A DNA stretch of 64,000 bases from Cryptomeria japonica (Eukaryota > Streptophyta > Pinopsida > Cupressales > Cupressaceae). The position numbers were made by a program, and so were the translations under genes. This document shows, one piece after another, positions 1 through 13,100 of this stretch. The notes under the pieces were generated by a model. That model was not told the DNA's origin. It did not search any database and saw nothing but the letters and a program-made list of their open reading frames with translations. The stretch is taken from the NCBI RefSeq assembly GCF_030272615.1, contig NC_081411.1, positions 211,064,744-211,128,743 of the forward strand, read 5' to 3'. How positions within the stretch are numbered: position 1 is the first letter of the stretch; every line of letters starts with the position of its first letter.

Positions 1-1800
1 TAAAGAGCATGAGAAGAGGGCAGAACATCCGAAGATGGGGGAAATGATGAAGAAGACGATGCTCCACTTAGACTTTACATAGCTTCAAAAAAAAACAAAG
101 AAAGAAATGATTGTAATCTACCTTATTTGATAATGACTGATTTTTATGTGTTAATTAATGTAATTATGTGCTAATGAATGTTCATTAATGATATGTGTTG
201 ATGATTATTGATGAATGTTGCGTGTTAATGAAATTTAATGAATTTTATGTGTTAATGAAAGTTATGTGATAATGAATGAATGTTATATTTTAATAATGGA
301 TGAAAGAATGAATGAATGTTAGATGTTAATGGGGAATTTAGAGTGATGTTAGGTGGGGGGGGGGAGAGGCCAAATGAGCTTCCACCTTCACGTGGTTGGC
401 CCTATTAAGTAGATAATATTAAACTATTCTCAAAACAAAGCAAAGCTCAATAAGATAACACACTTTTCAATATTTCATTATGTTGCACAGTTAATCTTAT
501 TGAATAATGTATGTATATTGAATCTTAATTGCAGGGTCCAATAGAGCCAACACGAACAACACCATGGTGCGACTACAAAAGTTGTGAATATGCCTCATCA
601 TGAATAAAGCTGAATTAGCGCATTCTCTGTAAAATGTCAAATGCTCTATACTTTGGAAGTTTTGAAATTTTTATGATCATATCGGTCCCCTGCCTAAAAG
701 CTTTTTTCCTTGATTTGTTTGTGATACACATTGAGAGATTTTTGTTTTCCTTTTATTTATGAATGTCTTAACCATTCTCCACATGCTTCCCATTCTTATT
801 TAGATTGTTGTATTTTTACATATGTTGGAATCTGTAGTTCCACGTACATGTTTTCTATGTTCTTTGTAACTGTATGAAAAGGTGTAAAATGTGGGTATAG
901 TCCAAAATATTGATTACCAACAAGCTATTGTTGTTTAATAGTTCCAGTGTTTGTATTAATTGAAACAGTTTAACCCTTTTAACATGTTTCATAGCAAACA
1001 TGCACTTTGTATGCAATCTTATTGTTACAGTTCAATTACTGAGGTGATGTGATTTTCAAAAGTATTCCAACAAAAACAAAATTGGTTTTCATTTATGTAT
1101 TTTATTAAAATTTTAGAGTTTCCTCGTGAACATTTAAACTTAGAAGGATTTTAAAATTCAATACAAGAGTACTGGACATAATTTCTAGAGATAGAACTGA
1201 AACTCTCTCCCATGACTTCAAATTGTTTCCATGCTCTCTAGGCTAGTAGCTTTCAGACACAAAACATAGGTCTTCTAAATTCTGTACCAACATTAATTAG
1301 TTCCTTTCTCTTCTTTTTCATCCTTTTAGAAAGAGAAATGGAAATTGTTAGGAACAAACATCTTCCTAGGTGATTTGTTAAAATACAATGGGGAACTCAA
1401 TCAAATTTTAATTCACTTCGTTTTAAGTTATTATCACAATTCATTGAATTATACTTACAAAAGGCTTATATTTCCAAGGTAAAATATCAGTATCTTTCTT
1501 GGGTGATATTAGATAGAAGGGTCTCTTGGCTTAGACAAAATCACCCTCATTGTATTCAAAGTATATGCATAGCAAAGCTAGATGCATCAATTGTTAAATC
1601 ATAAACAAACACAAGCTCAAAAATTGTGTTACCAAGTACGCTTGAAACCTAGCCTGTAACTAACTAGTTCATATTAGATATTGTTCGGGTATGGTATTCA
1701 GTTCTATTAGAATCTACAAAATAAATATTAACCTAGAAATTAATGTAAGTGATAACATTTTTAAAATTGTTAAATATAAATGATAATAAAATCAAAATAG
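1..1800. other. gene-free AT-rich stretch
   Basis: I see no supportable gene here. The first ~85 bases contain short open frames with acidic and lysine-rich codons that could be the tail of an exon lying outside the window, but nothing identifies it. Positions 120-335 are an imperfect AT-rich array built from variants of TTAATGAATGTTATGTG, and a G-run lies near 355-365. The rest is unstructured AT-rich sequence without long frames. Confidence 0.5.
120..335. repeat. imperfect short tandem repeat (TTAATGAATGTTATGTG-like)
   Basis: The words TTAATGAATG, GTGTTAATGAA and TGAATGAATGTTA recur at irregular 15-35 base spacing. This is decayed minisatellite-like sequence. The boundaries are approximate. 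Confidence 0.55.
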
Positions 1801-1819
1801 CATAACATAGTTGATTTCA

Positions 1820-2105
1820 TAAGAGAGAAAATGAAAAAGTTCACAATATCTTCACTCGATATCCAAGATTTTTAATCCATGAGGATGAAGATGAGGATGA
1901 GTAGAAAACCAAAAGACAAGCAATTGTTTATCAAAGTTTCCAAATTTTTGAGGATAAGGAAAAAAACATAATCCTATGAAAGAAGGAGAATGTGAAAGTC
2001 ATTATCTCAAGTTAAAAGAAATTACTTAAGTAAACTAAACAAACAAATGCAATATCATACTTATGATAAAACATATCCACTTGGTGAATAAAATGGTACA
2101 TTGGC
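1820..2105. repeat. dispersed direct repeat, copy 1 (pair with 4600-4920)
   Basis: This copy shares a long series of words, in the same order and orientation, with 4600-4920. Examples are ATCCATGAGGAT, GTAGAAAACCAAAA, AAGTTTCCAAATTT, AAAGAAGGA.AATGTG and GATAAAACATATCCA. The copies have diverged with many small indels. They are probably two old remnants of one LTR-retrotransposon family, because a gag-like scrap follows copy 2. Confidence 0.55.
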
Positions 2106-4600
2106 ACACCCCCTTAAGTGCAATTGAGGTAAGAAGAAATGGGTCACAAGGTTAGGTATCCATGTAAAATATGAAATAACCCCAAATTATAAAGAGAGTG
2201 TACCCTCTCAAAGTAGAGACTAGAAAATCCATAGGACAAAACTCCATCCCAAGTGACATATGTGAAGGATAATATAGACCCACCCCATCCCCTAAAGTTG
2301 GTGCCTCCACAAAGAAGAGAGAAAAGCAATGCAAAATGTTGAATGGTGAATGTTGTAGTAGGTTTACTTGCAACAAATGATGCACCTTCCTTTCACAATA
2401 TGGAAATCTTGAGTTGTCAAATTGTTGAATTCCCATTCAAGTGGAATGTAGAAAAGAATTCAGATGTATGGTTTTTGAAGCAACTCATGTGTCTTGATGT
2501 TGATGTTAAGCTGTGATTGTTCCATAGAAGATTCAGGGACTACAATCATTGAAGTGCGAGACCTTAATTAATGTGAAATAGAATGTTTCATGTTGCATGA
2601 TATGGTGGGGATAGAACAAGTGAATTTACAATGGGAGATGATGTAACTCGATGGGCATTGTCATCAATGAGAAGACAAATATTCTCAATTGTTTCATCGA
2701 TATTTGAAAGGTGAGAGTCCACAAATAGGTGTGAAATGTTTAAGTAGGCCTCCCAATGAAGTGGATCTCATAGACACGAAGAATCCTATATAGAGAATCA
2801 TTGAGAGCCCTTGAAGAAGCAAATTTGAACTTCGATGAAGCAATACATGATGGAGGAATATCTTGCAAGAGGAAATCAAAGTCATTATGGTGTCATCTAG
2901 ATCTGAAATGTGGTCTACTTTTCAAAAAAGTAAAGATGCTTGATAGGAATGTGTCCTCATGGCCGGGTGAATCTAGAAGACATATAATCCTATTGCAAAG
3001 AATCATGGAAAGTTATAGAAGAAGCAACTTTTAATTTTGAAGTAGCAATGTGTATAAGAGATGTTCTCATTTGTAGATGGAGTATCTTGAGAGGAGGATC
3101 ACTAGTCCATGGACCATTTCATTGTTGTTAAATACCTACGCTTTTGTTCATAGTCACTTGGTGTAGGAATGAATTCAATGAGATAGGGTAGGAGATCCTA
3201 CATAATGTAATTTTTCACTATCCCTTGTTTCGAGTACAAATGGTTCTCTGAATTTATCTTGACAATAGAATGTCGGAATTTAATACCATAATCCATGATG
3301 AAAACTGCCAAAAATGGAAATTTATCTTAGTTCGCAATTACAAAATGCTTTTGTATAGGCCTCTCGAAGATTAAGTACATCAAATTGACACTTTATAAAT
3401 TGAGTGTATGTATTAACAATCTCCCAAATTGTTCAATGGTCTCCAAACCTTGTCAATTTTTAATTTTTATTTTAACTCAAATATGTATGGTATAGGCATA
3501 TCATTGGTTGTGTGATTTTTTTTTTCCTTAAATGCTTCTACGACCAAAAGAGACAAGTTTTAGATGAAAATGGGGTCTAATGGGCCTTTTTGACATAATG
3601 GTAGGTTCTTTAGACTTGAAAATGCCCCAAAAACTAGTCGATTGCCTTAAGTTACAAACAAATCCTTGTTTGTGAGCATGCTTCTTGATCTCCAATTTTA
3701 GTGGAATGAAAGATAATATTGAATTTCTCAATCCTTTTGGATGCTTCAAAACCACCAAAAAAAGGCTACTTTGATCATTGAAATGTTGTAGTGACTTGGA
3801 TAAAAAAAGAAAACTAAGTCTAAACTTTAGAAGTTAGTTTTTTCTTGTCAAATTGTTTTCAATTTTCAAATCATCCAAGGATGCAAGAGGAGTAAATTTT
3901 GTTATGAAAAGATAAAAAAAAGAAACTTAGAATCTTTTGAAACCATTGAAACATGGGGACCCCTTCCCCCCCTCCAAAATCCCTATTTTTTTAGGATGCA
4001 ATACTTAGGGGAAACATCCCCTTGCCGCACCACTTAGGGATGTCCTAGGGACTCCGAGGAGTCTCTTAACCATCTTGAGGATACCTATGAGTCTCCCATG
4101 GCCCCCAATTAGAAACTCCAATTCTAAACAAAAATGGTGAAATTATTGTAAAAATGTCATCTGTATTAAAGGTTTGGCAATGCCCCCTAACCTTGATGGG
4201 GGCTCTGCCCCAAACCCCCCACAAGGGGCACTACTGATTGACCCCAAACCTCTACCCACCATTCTTATTGTTAATGCAATCTTTTCCATTTTTTTATGTT
4301 GACTAGTTTAAACACTTAGTATGCCATAGTTTCATTTGCAATTCTTATACTTATTCCTAGTTTGTTCCCAAAGTTCCAAAACTCTACCACCATTGTTAAT
4401 GTTCAAATTTCAATGCAATCATTGACATATTTTTAATGTTTATTGTAAAATTTACATAGTGTGGCAAAGTTTTATTTACAGTTGTTATACTTATTCTATA
4501 CAAATCCTTTTATAATTAATTTTTTAAGTTGTATATATATTTGAATCCCACCCCGCCCCCTTCGTCATCCCCCTGTCATCCCCAAACTTAAGCCCTTGGT
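2106..4600. other. gene-free degenerate repeat DNA
   Basis: No convincing coding region is present. Around 2805-3050 two related phrases (GAAGAAGCAAATTTGAACTT and a diverged partner GAAGAAGCAACTTTTAATTTT) lie about 215 bases apart, suggesting a decayed internal duplication. Near 4195-4235 a G-rich then C-rich stretch (GGGGGCTCTGCCCC) forms a small inverted repeat of a kind common in plant LTR debris. Confidence 0.45.
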
Positions 4601-4920
4601 ATGTTAAGATATGAAAGCTCACAATAGTTTTATTTGATATGTTAATTGAGGAAAAACCTACAATATAGAGCTTCCAAGATTCCAAATCCATGAGGATCAT
4701 GAAGAGGTAGAAAACCAAAAAAAGAAATTGCTTATCCAAGTTTCCAAATTTGTGACAAGGAAAAAGTAGAATCTCAATCAAAGAAGGATAATGTGCAATA
4801 GATTATCTTATTCTAACTAAGTAAAAATATTACCTAATTAAGCTTTTTAATAGTGGAATATCACACTTAGGATAAAACATATCCAAGGTAAATAAAATAT
4901 TACATTGATAGGCTTCTTTG
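4600..4920. repeat. dispersed direct repeat, copy 2 (pair with 1820-2105)
   Basis: This is the second copy of the repeat described at 1820-2105. It is followed directly by a short gag-like reading frame on the minus strand, which supports a retroelement origin. Confidence 0.55.
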
Positions 4921-5041
4921 GTTGCTCTAAAAGTGGTGCCTTATGAATTATGTTCTTGGATACTAAAGTTTCCAAATTCTGGGCACTCTTGATAGCTTCT
5001 CGTAGAGATTGTGATTCGAAGGATTTAACCAAACCTTTCAA
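4847..5041 (-). pseudogene. possible gypsy-type gag fragment
   Basis: The minus-strand peptide begins MKGLVKSFESQSLREAIKSA and continues with QNLE. This pattern (a hydrophobic phrase, then F.S.SL.EAI..AQ.LE) resembles the C-terminal part of plant Ty3/gypsy gag proteins, just before the zinc knuckle. No knuckle follows and the frame degrades into hydrophobic noise. The call rests on pattern resemblance only. Confidence 0.3.
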
Positions 5042-5840
5042 TGGTTTTTGTTGATGTGTTTTTTATGCACTATGCAACACAAAATAAAATACTAAGTATT
5101 CTATCCTCTCTTGAACAAAATCCTCCCAAGTGCTAAACTACGTGATCAAATGGGATGACTCCAAGATTCCAATAGTCAGGTCTTGACTTTATATTGTAGA
5201 TAGACTCAATGATTGTGATGTGATATTTGCTGGAATCACAAGGGGGACTTACGTTGCTTGGGTCAAGACCTATCCATTCTCATGTTTCATGATTGATTTA
5301 CACTCCATGATTTAGGTCATCCTTGAGCAACATCTCGACTTAGCCAAATTTTGTTTTTTGTACCCTAATTCTTTAATTTTGACCCCTTACTAGCATTGCC
5401 TTAGGTTTTAATGGAATTCTTGCTTCTCTAGCATGGGCACATTTCTAGGGTTCATTCGTACAAATTGCTCTTGATGAGCAAGCTAGTATCATGACCATGA
5501 CTTAAACAAAATTTTAACTTAGTCAAATTATCTCCTCCAAAATTCTATGAGTTCATCGCCTTCATTCTTCATCATTTGGATGTCTTTTGTCATTGGAAGG
5601 TAATTCTTGACCACCATACCTCAATCTTGACCTATGCTATACCTTAAAACCCTAGAACCTAGTCTTGTTTACAATTGAGATCTTGGTGACTTGATCACTT
5701 AATACAACTTAATCATGTAGGTCTCATCTAACTCCAACTCCAACACTTAAGCAAATCAACCCTAGCAACCAAGTACTTTGGGAAATATCTTGCAACTTGA
5801 CAACATGGGTAATGATGGAGGAATGGAAGGTGAGACCTAT
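5042..5840. other. gene-free stretch
   Basis: No open frame with recognisable content and no clear repeat structure was seen. Confidence 0.4.
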
Positions 5841-5845
5841 AGAGG

Positions 5846-6015
5846 TGAGAGAGAGAGAGAGAGAGGGTGAGAGGAAGAGATAATGACTTGGAGAGGGTAG
5901 AGAAAGAGAAGTAGAGAGGGATAGAAGAAGAGAGAGATGGAGAAAGAGACCCAGAGAGGGGAGAGAGAAGAGAGATAGTAGAGAGGGATAGAGAAGAGAG
6001 ATAGAAGAGAGATAC
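5846..6015. repeat. purine-rich (GA)n-like tract
   Basis: This is an interrupted GA/GAGA-rich run, with a pure (GA) stretch near 5848-5866 and GAGATAGAAGAGA-type variants up to about 6015. It abuts the palindrome that follows. The long reading frame across it on the other strand is only Ser/Leu codon noise. Confidence 0.8.
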
Positions 6016-6055
6016 CAATGTCACTCTTTTTCTATAAAAAAAAATTCTGAAAAAT

Positions 6056-6345
6056 CGACCTATCGTCGGAATTCTCACTACAAAGGGTAAAATTACGATA
6101 GAGGAGTGCCGTCGGATGCACAACATCCTCATCAAAACTCTCCTGGAGGCCATTGTAATTATGACGGCCTCTAGGAGAGTTCCAACGAGGATGTTGTGCA
6201 TCCGATGGCACTCCTCTGTTGAAATTTTATCCTTTGTAGTCAAAATTACGACGGCCTCCAGGAGAGTTCCGACGAGGATGCTGTGCATCCGACGGCACTC
6301 CTCTGTCAGAATTTTATCCTTTGTAGTCGAAATTCTGATGATAGG
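6056..6345. repeat. long imperfect palindrome plus third tandem copy
   Basis: Left arm 6056-6158 is the reverse complement, with scattered mismatches, of both the middle copy 6159-6243 and the right copy 6244-6345. Key words are GGAGTGCCGTCGGATGCACA in the left arm and TGTGCATCCGACGGCACTCC in the right. The left and middle arms meet almost without a loop (centre near 6155-6162), so a transcript would fold into a hairpin of about 90 bp. The middle and right copies are direct repeats of about 86 bp. This could be a MITE-like or CACTA-subterminal structure, or a small-RNA-producing inverted repeat. No known family can be assigned from the sequence alone. Confidence 0.85.
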
Positions 6346-6927
6346 CCAAGATCGCGACGGTATTCTTTCGGGGTATGAGCATCCATGGTGGTTGTCAGAA
6401 AGGTTGGAGGTGATGCCAGAATTGTGACGACCACAAGGATAGCCAAAACTTCTGACACAAAGTTTTCGATGACTTTTTTGTCGGTAGTGTGATGAAATTG
6501 TGTTGGAATGCCAATGATTTACCGTCGAAATTTTGACCCAAATGTACTAGTGCAAGAGATCATTCCATACTTAGGGGCATATCACACAAGTGCGAATAAT
6601 CGAAACCATAACAAAGGGAAGTTTTCCAAGGGGATGAAGTAAAGATAAGAAGTGCATTACTCATTAAAGATGTTCCTCTCCAAAAAAATAGGAAAACCAA
6701 AGAAAAATTATATGATCACATAGGAATAACTCTATGCAAGACAGGATATCTAATAATGAATAATACACAAAGATAGAGATAAACATATAAAGAGAAGAAG
6801 GATAAGTGGACTTCATGTTGCTGCCTCAAAGTATTGAATCAATACCACCATAAATGATAAAGAGCCCCCAGTTTAAGTTGGCTAGTTATGTCATAGGGTG
6901 AAGAGAAATATGAAGGGAAAATAAGTG

Positions 6928-8330
6928 CTAAGGTACTATGTTTTTGCTAAGAAATACAACTAGATCTATTGTAAGAAAAAATTGTACAAGATCATATTGC
7001 TTTTGAACAAATTTCTTAAATGCATAACATTTTGCAAGAGAATATGAATATGAATCACGAAAAATACAATATTTAATACCCTTCTCTTGCTCAGGATTTT
7101 TGTTTTTATTTTGAGGAGGAAAAGAAATGTTCTTATCATATTTCAATCTCCAATAAATTATTGCAGAAAATATTTCAAGATGGTAAATATCGTCTTGACA
7201 TGAAAAATAAGGATTGTTATAAGAAGAAGTCTCATTATCCACAATTCTAATTTTGCCACTATATATGCCATCTTGAATAGATTTTTGAAAATCAGGGTTG
7301 TGATCATGGGTTTGGTGACATGAACAAAAATAACGCTTTGAAGAAGAAGAATTCTTATGGTCTCTTTTGATTTGTTGTCTTTGAAGATGGTTTTAAAAGT
7401 TTTGGATCCTAAGGAATTCATCCATAGAAAGAGGGGTACAATTTCCTAGGCCTCTTGTAGTAGTTTATGTGGGAGGATTTATAGGGACATGGATTACCTA
7501 CTCAAATTTCCCAATTCCTTGTCCTTTAAAACCTTGTTTTATAATTATATCAAATCCACAAGTATAAGAATGTTGCAATTGACTAGGTGGAGGAACAGGA
7601 TCATGAATTTCTTTTAAATATGATGTGCAAGTAGGAAGAAAAGGATTTGTAGATGAAGAAGGAGTATCATGTGAAATGACAAACTCCTTTCTTTTATCAA
7701 GCTTATCCTTTTTGGGAGATTGAGGATGAAAATATTCATCATCTAAAATCTTATTTTTAGTTATTTCTATGCGAGGGGAAAGGTCGTGAATAAAATGCAT
7801 GACATCATCCTCCCTACATATACTTTGATGTTGAAGATACGTCTTAGGAGAATAAGGAGGATCTAAAGATGCAAGAGTGTTAATGTTTTTATTTTTCCCC
7901 CTTGCTCAAGGGAATAAGTAGAAGAGGATGGGTCCTTTTCTCTTTCCAATGTTTTCACTTGTTTAAAAAGAGCATTGGCTAAAGCATGAGGACTCATCTC
8001 ATCCATACAAGAAACTCTAGGAGAGGTACAAAGGTTAGAATCTTTAGGTTTAGTATCTACAAAAGCTTTAAGGTGATTAACATTAAAAATGCATTTTGTT
8101 AACAACATAACCATAATGCAACATAAATGATACATAAAAGCTTTGAGATCTAATTGAAAAGAAGACAATTTGGAAATCTTAACAACACAATATGACCAAG
8201 TGCTATGAATAAAGAGAAGCAACAGTAAATTAAAGAAACTCTTATCTGACACATGATTGTAGTAAATATATGCAAAAAACATTGTGATCATATGAGAAAG
8301 AGCAATTAAATCCAATTTATCAATTGCCAT
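6928..8330 (-). pseudogene. decayed LTR-retrotransposon gag/leader coding remnant
   Basis: Minus-strand frames at 8330-7863, 7800-7498 and 7421-6928 read as a series of broken segments of one hydrophilic protein. One segment is rich in Pro/Ser/Lys (SPKKDKLDKRKEFV) and ends in a Gly-rich phrase (KQGFKGQGIGKFE) that resembles the G-patch-like motif found in some plant gypsy polyproteins near the protease. Stops and frame changes separate the pieces, so nothing is functional. Terminal-repeat-like sequence (8400-10100) lies on its upstream side, as expected for a minus-strand element. The family assignment is inference; no RT or integrase was seen here. Confidence 0.45.
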
Positions 8331-8399
8331 TGAAAGTCTCTTAATGAAAATCTTAATTTGCTAGAAAAGAAGATCTAAAATTAGGACCTTTTTATGAAA

Positions 8400-10100
8400 A
8401 TTAATTAAAACTTTGAATTTGATGAAATTTGAATTTATGTTCAACCTTAGGAGGTGTTAAAATTGATAAAGTGCACCAATTTTAAGGATGTAAGTAGAAA
8501 AACACAATCAATTTCATCTCCCAAAATTTTGGCAAAAAAGTCGAGGACCGTGGTGAAAGTGCACGCAGTTCGAACAACTTTTTTCAAAATTTTCAAGGAT
8601 TATAGGTATTATGATATTATTACGAAATCCAAAAAAATATCTGATTTGGAGATGTCTAGATCAATCAAATTTGCAGTCAAAGGTCAAAAATAGAAGAATT
8701 TTAAAAATTAGGGTTTTGTTATTTAACCAGAAAATTTTCAGAATAAAGAGAACATTTTGAATTGTAATTTTGAAATAGAAATCAGACCTATAACAAGTAA
8801 TTAAAATTTTACACTTCACAAGCTTAATTTTCTAAAAATGAAAAATTAGGGTTATTATGTAATTAACCTCTAAAATTTGCAAATAGATCAAACTTGGAAA
8901 AGAAAATTTAAAATTCAAATACTAAATCAGATCTAATGATAAGAAATCAAAATTAATGTGTAAGACATCGAGTTCACCAAAATGTAAAGTGGAAAATTGA
9001 ACACTAGTGACTCCCCATCTAGGAGAGAGAAAGGAAGTCACTAAGATGATTTTCGCTAGGAGGAACTTTACATTCAAAAGAGGGGCTTGAATCTACTAGA
9101 TGCAAATCCAAGGTAAATAAGGATGTGAATTACAAGTGGATTGCAAGGGTGGAAGTGTGATTTGCCCTCTTTTGTAAATGAGAAAGTCGACTTGTTGACT
9201 ATGTACAAAAGACAGAGAAAGTGAGTGAAATGAGGAGCTATAGGTTCGAGATCATGCTGTAATTTTGGATCTAATCTAATTAGACTAATAAGGATCTTCC
9301 CTGCAAGTTTGGAGAAAATCCTTTGGGACCATGGCGAAAGTGTACATGGTCCTCTAAAAAGTCCATGAAACGAAAAGGGTTTTTCTACCTCTATAAGTGG
9401 AGTCCAATTCTGAAAATACAGCTATGCACCTGCAACCTACAAATAGAAAAGAAAGGGAGAAAGGTTGTGGATAGGGATTTGCCTCAGTCAAACCTTGATT
9501 AAGGAATCAACCTTGAAAGAAAGTAATTACAAATGCTGAAATGTAAATAATGGAATTGTATACCTTGTAGATCTGCAATTTGTTGATGATGGTTGCTTTG
9601 CTTTTTGAATGTAATTACAAATGTTGCATGAAATGGCATGTAACATGAAAAAACCCTAACACACACATGCTTGCAAATGAATGTTTTAATGTTTCTCCAA
9701 TGGATCAATGAAGAACACTTAAATGCTTGAATGCTTGATAATGATGATGGAGGTTGCCTAGTTTGAACTTCGCCTCATGTGTATTTCATGTATATCGTCC
9801 TTATATCATGTATTTACCTATCTATCCAAATGAGAGGACCAAATCCCTTTTATACATTCCTAGAGGATTAATTCATCTCACCCAAGGCCAACATCGAGGA
9901 GATTTGGGATCCCAAAATGCATATTAGGTCGGGTGACCTATCTTGGGGCCAGCCTAAGAGGGTGGGAAAGGGGTGCCACATCCTTGTCCAAGGAGGACAA
10001 GGGTGCCATGCCCCATTTCAAGGGGGACACAGATGCTACGCCCCTATCCTGCCCTATCTTGGGGCCCAGATAGTGTCTTGAGGCTATCTCAGGACTCAAA
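8400..10100 (-). mobile_element. gypsy-like LTR/leader remnant
   Basis: A block at 8530-8690 has a diverged relative in opposite orientation at 37040-37200; both contain GTTCGAnCAACTTTTTTC followed by related words. A second phrase (TTTTGGTGAACTCGA, minus strand at about 8968-8985) is matched at 37525-37542. Near 9950-10040 there is a repeated GGACAAGGGTGCC phrase that also occurs at about 35775-35870 and 51430-51515. These shared words tie this block to the 33-52 kb family. No clean TG...CA ends or target duplications were found, so the boundaries are approximate. Confidence 0.45.
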
Positions 10101-13100
10101 CAAGAAGGTGTTCAAGGGGTGAAAATGTAGAAAGAGGTCTTGGTTGGAGAAGAAGATGTCATCGCCGAGGTGAGGACCTAAAACATGGTTAAAATTGCAA
10201 GGGTCAAAATTTTATGACACTACATAAATATCATGGCAGGTTGATATCAACATGTACTCCAAATTATGCTTTGCATAGGCATTTTGGGTGATCCACGAAT
10301 ATAAATATTCTTCATACTCTGACTACAAGGTCACCTTCACCTTGATCTATGATAGCATTGCAACTTTGGAGATTGGCCACCAAGATCGAGTGATAGTGAA
10401 AATACACCTAAGTTGCGACAATGAATACCCTTATCGATTTGGATCATTAAGGCAACAAATACATATCAGGCAACAACGTTGTCAATTTGGGGACAACAAA
10501 TTGACATTCATTTTAATCACTTCATTTGATCAAAATAATTATAGGAAGTAACCAAATAGGAGTATGTTGAAATAAGTTGTCTAAATGCCCTTGATCAGAT
10601 TGTGTTTGGTTTGTCTCATTCAATTATAATATCATTTTTGAAATTTTTATGATTTGATCAAGGTGATTACGTTCAATCAATGGTTAATAGTGTGACTTAA
10701 AATTAAAGGATTTTATCCTTGATAGTCGATTATTATATCGTGACACTAACTTAACCAAATCTTTAAGGTGCATAATGGTAAGATTGTGATATGCGTTGAT
10801 CAAGGAGGACTCAAAGAGCATCATCATGAAGTCAGAGATCATGTCATATTGGGGAGGCATAGGTGACACAAATCTTGGGCACATCAACATGAAGAAATTT
10901 CAAGGCACGTTGTGCACCACCAGGACAAAAAGACCTGCAGATAGAAAGTGGCATTCTCAAGGCACTTGGCTCCTCTGTAGTAGTGCAGTACAACAAACTC
11001 ATCATTGAATACACGAGACACTATGATCCAGTTATATCAAATTTGTGACAGCGTGAAGGTGGTCTATGACAACAATCCAAGTTTTTACAAAACAACGGAT
11101 GGGATCGTCACATCACAAGCTCATGCAAGGCAGGCATAGGAGTCACTCCAAGTGTGACATGCACTTTGAGGCATGACAAGGATCATGTATAGGAAATGAC
11201 AGGGTTTACTACAAGCAATCAATGTGATGAACAACTATCAACATCAAAGAGAAAGATATGCATCAACATCACACACTCAAGAAGATTTTTTTTATCTTGA
11301 AAATCCTTCGAAAATCCAAGAATCTTTGCTAGTATAGAAAAATGCAGGCTCGTGAATGTAGGTTATCACAAATGCAAGTAATCATGACATGCGATCATTT
11401 TAGAATAGTTAATCAAAGTTAGAAGGTTGACAAGAGAGGAGCCATCACCACATCAAGTTCTTGCAAATGTTGAGTATCAAGAGATATGTCACATTCAATT
11501 ACACACTCATGATGTGTTATGAAGACCAAACTAGCTAAGGTGATGTTTAGTCATCATTATAATGAATCACATCACTTCACAAGAAAGCATCCAGATTCAA
11601 TGAAGTTAACAAGGAAAATAATTGCTACATGGGAACAAAGATCGAAGTAGCTACCCTCGTTATTTATTGTTAAATTTTCACAAAATGACATGTGTCTTAT
11701 CGTATGTAATTGTATCATTGGTCAAGCATTTAATGCTTTGTAATGGGTTCAATAAATCCTAGTTAGGGTTTATATCTTGTAATCTTGGCCATTGATCTCA
11801 AATCGATCTGAGCCACTAAAATGTAATGAGAGCACTATATATAGCCTCACTTTTTTAATTGTGACGTTAATAGTCAAAAGTTAATAGTCAATAATTAGTA
11901 GTAGTAGTTCAAGAGAAAATGGTTTTTAATGTACAGTAGAAAGAGAAGGAAAAGATTGTTGCCAAGAAATTGTTGGAAGACATGTAAACTTCATTGAAGA
12001 TATGGTGAAATTGATATGCTGATTCAACAATTTGCATGGTCTATAGTTCTCAATTTTACTTTCATGTTATTAGATGAATGGAAGAAATTTGTATAATCAA
12101 TGGTGAAATTTGTATATCCATACTACTAGCAGTTTATTGATTACAAACTTGGCTTGCATAGTCAACTAGAATCATTCAACTTAAGCTTAACTTCAATTAT
12201 CAATTCTTCATTGATATGCATCAACTTTATGGTGTCTATTCTTCTAGTGGTGATTTGAAAATCATAAAGCTTTCCTTAGAAGATCACACTAGCCTTGTAG
12301 ATATGTTCATTGCATGTTGAAGTAGGTCTTAGTTAGAATTTTATCAAAGATCATCCATTGATCCTACATTCTTAGAGTTAGATTAGATCTCTCTTCAACC
12401 CTTGTCTTTTTTCCTTTTTTTTTTCCAAATCAAGTGACATCACATGTTCCGACAATCATTTGAGCATTCAGATGTTCAACAAAAGTGCCCTCATAGGTAT
12501 AGCAAATCACATCAATACCATCGAAGCTATCTGACAAATTAAGACCTAACATAAGAGAACCTTGGAGTCATCTCAAATGATCCTTGTGCGAATCTTTAAC
12601 ATTTGGGTGGCTGAAAGAAGTTGAGTCCCACTTTTGGGCAAAAAGTGGAAGTGTTTTCCCTATTTTTCAAATTTTCTGTCGATAGATGTCAAAATTTGAG
12701 GCACTTGGAGATTGAATCTGAAAAAACTTCAGTAATAGAAAATGTAGTGCTCGGAGTCTAATTTTTAAATATATAATTTATTTTAATACCCACATGGTAT
12801 AAATTGCTTTTTAGTAGGTACGTTTAAAAACCACTTTTTCAAAATGTTTGTTTCAGGATCATATCACACATGTGTAGGACCACCTATTTTGACGTAAATA
12901 AATGAATTTTTGTAAATCCTTTTGGGAAAAGATACGTAAGACACCGAGTATTGATGAGTACATTTTCAAAACATCTGGTGTAGGACCACCATAATTTTAT
13001 GAAAATTTCATATTTTTTAATTTTTTTTTTAATCTTTAAAAGAATTGCATGTAGACTGATGTCATATAATTTATTTTTCAAAAAACCTTAAAACAAAAAA

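Noticed and set aside
5728-6288. 186-residue minus-strand frame
   Set aside because: It crosses the GA-rich tract and the palindrome; the repeated peptide phrases simply mirror the inverted repeat arms.
6116-6427. 103-residue plus-strand frame with an internally repeated peptide
   Set aside because: The peptide repeat is the DNA repeat of the palindrome read in one frame, not evidence of a protein.
8454-8693. 79-residue plus-strand basic frame
   Set aside because: Its relative at 37045-37248 lies within LTR/leader sequence in the opposite orientation. The similarity is at DNA level with frame changes, so it is a repeat and not a gene.
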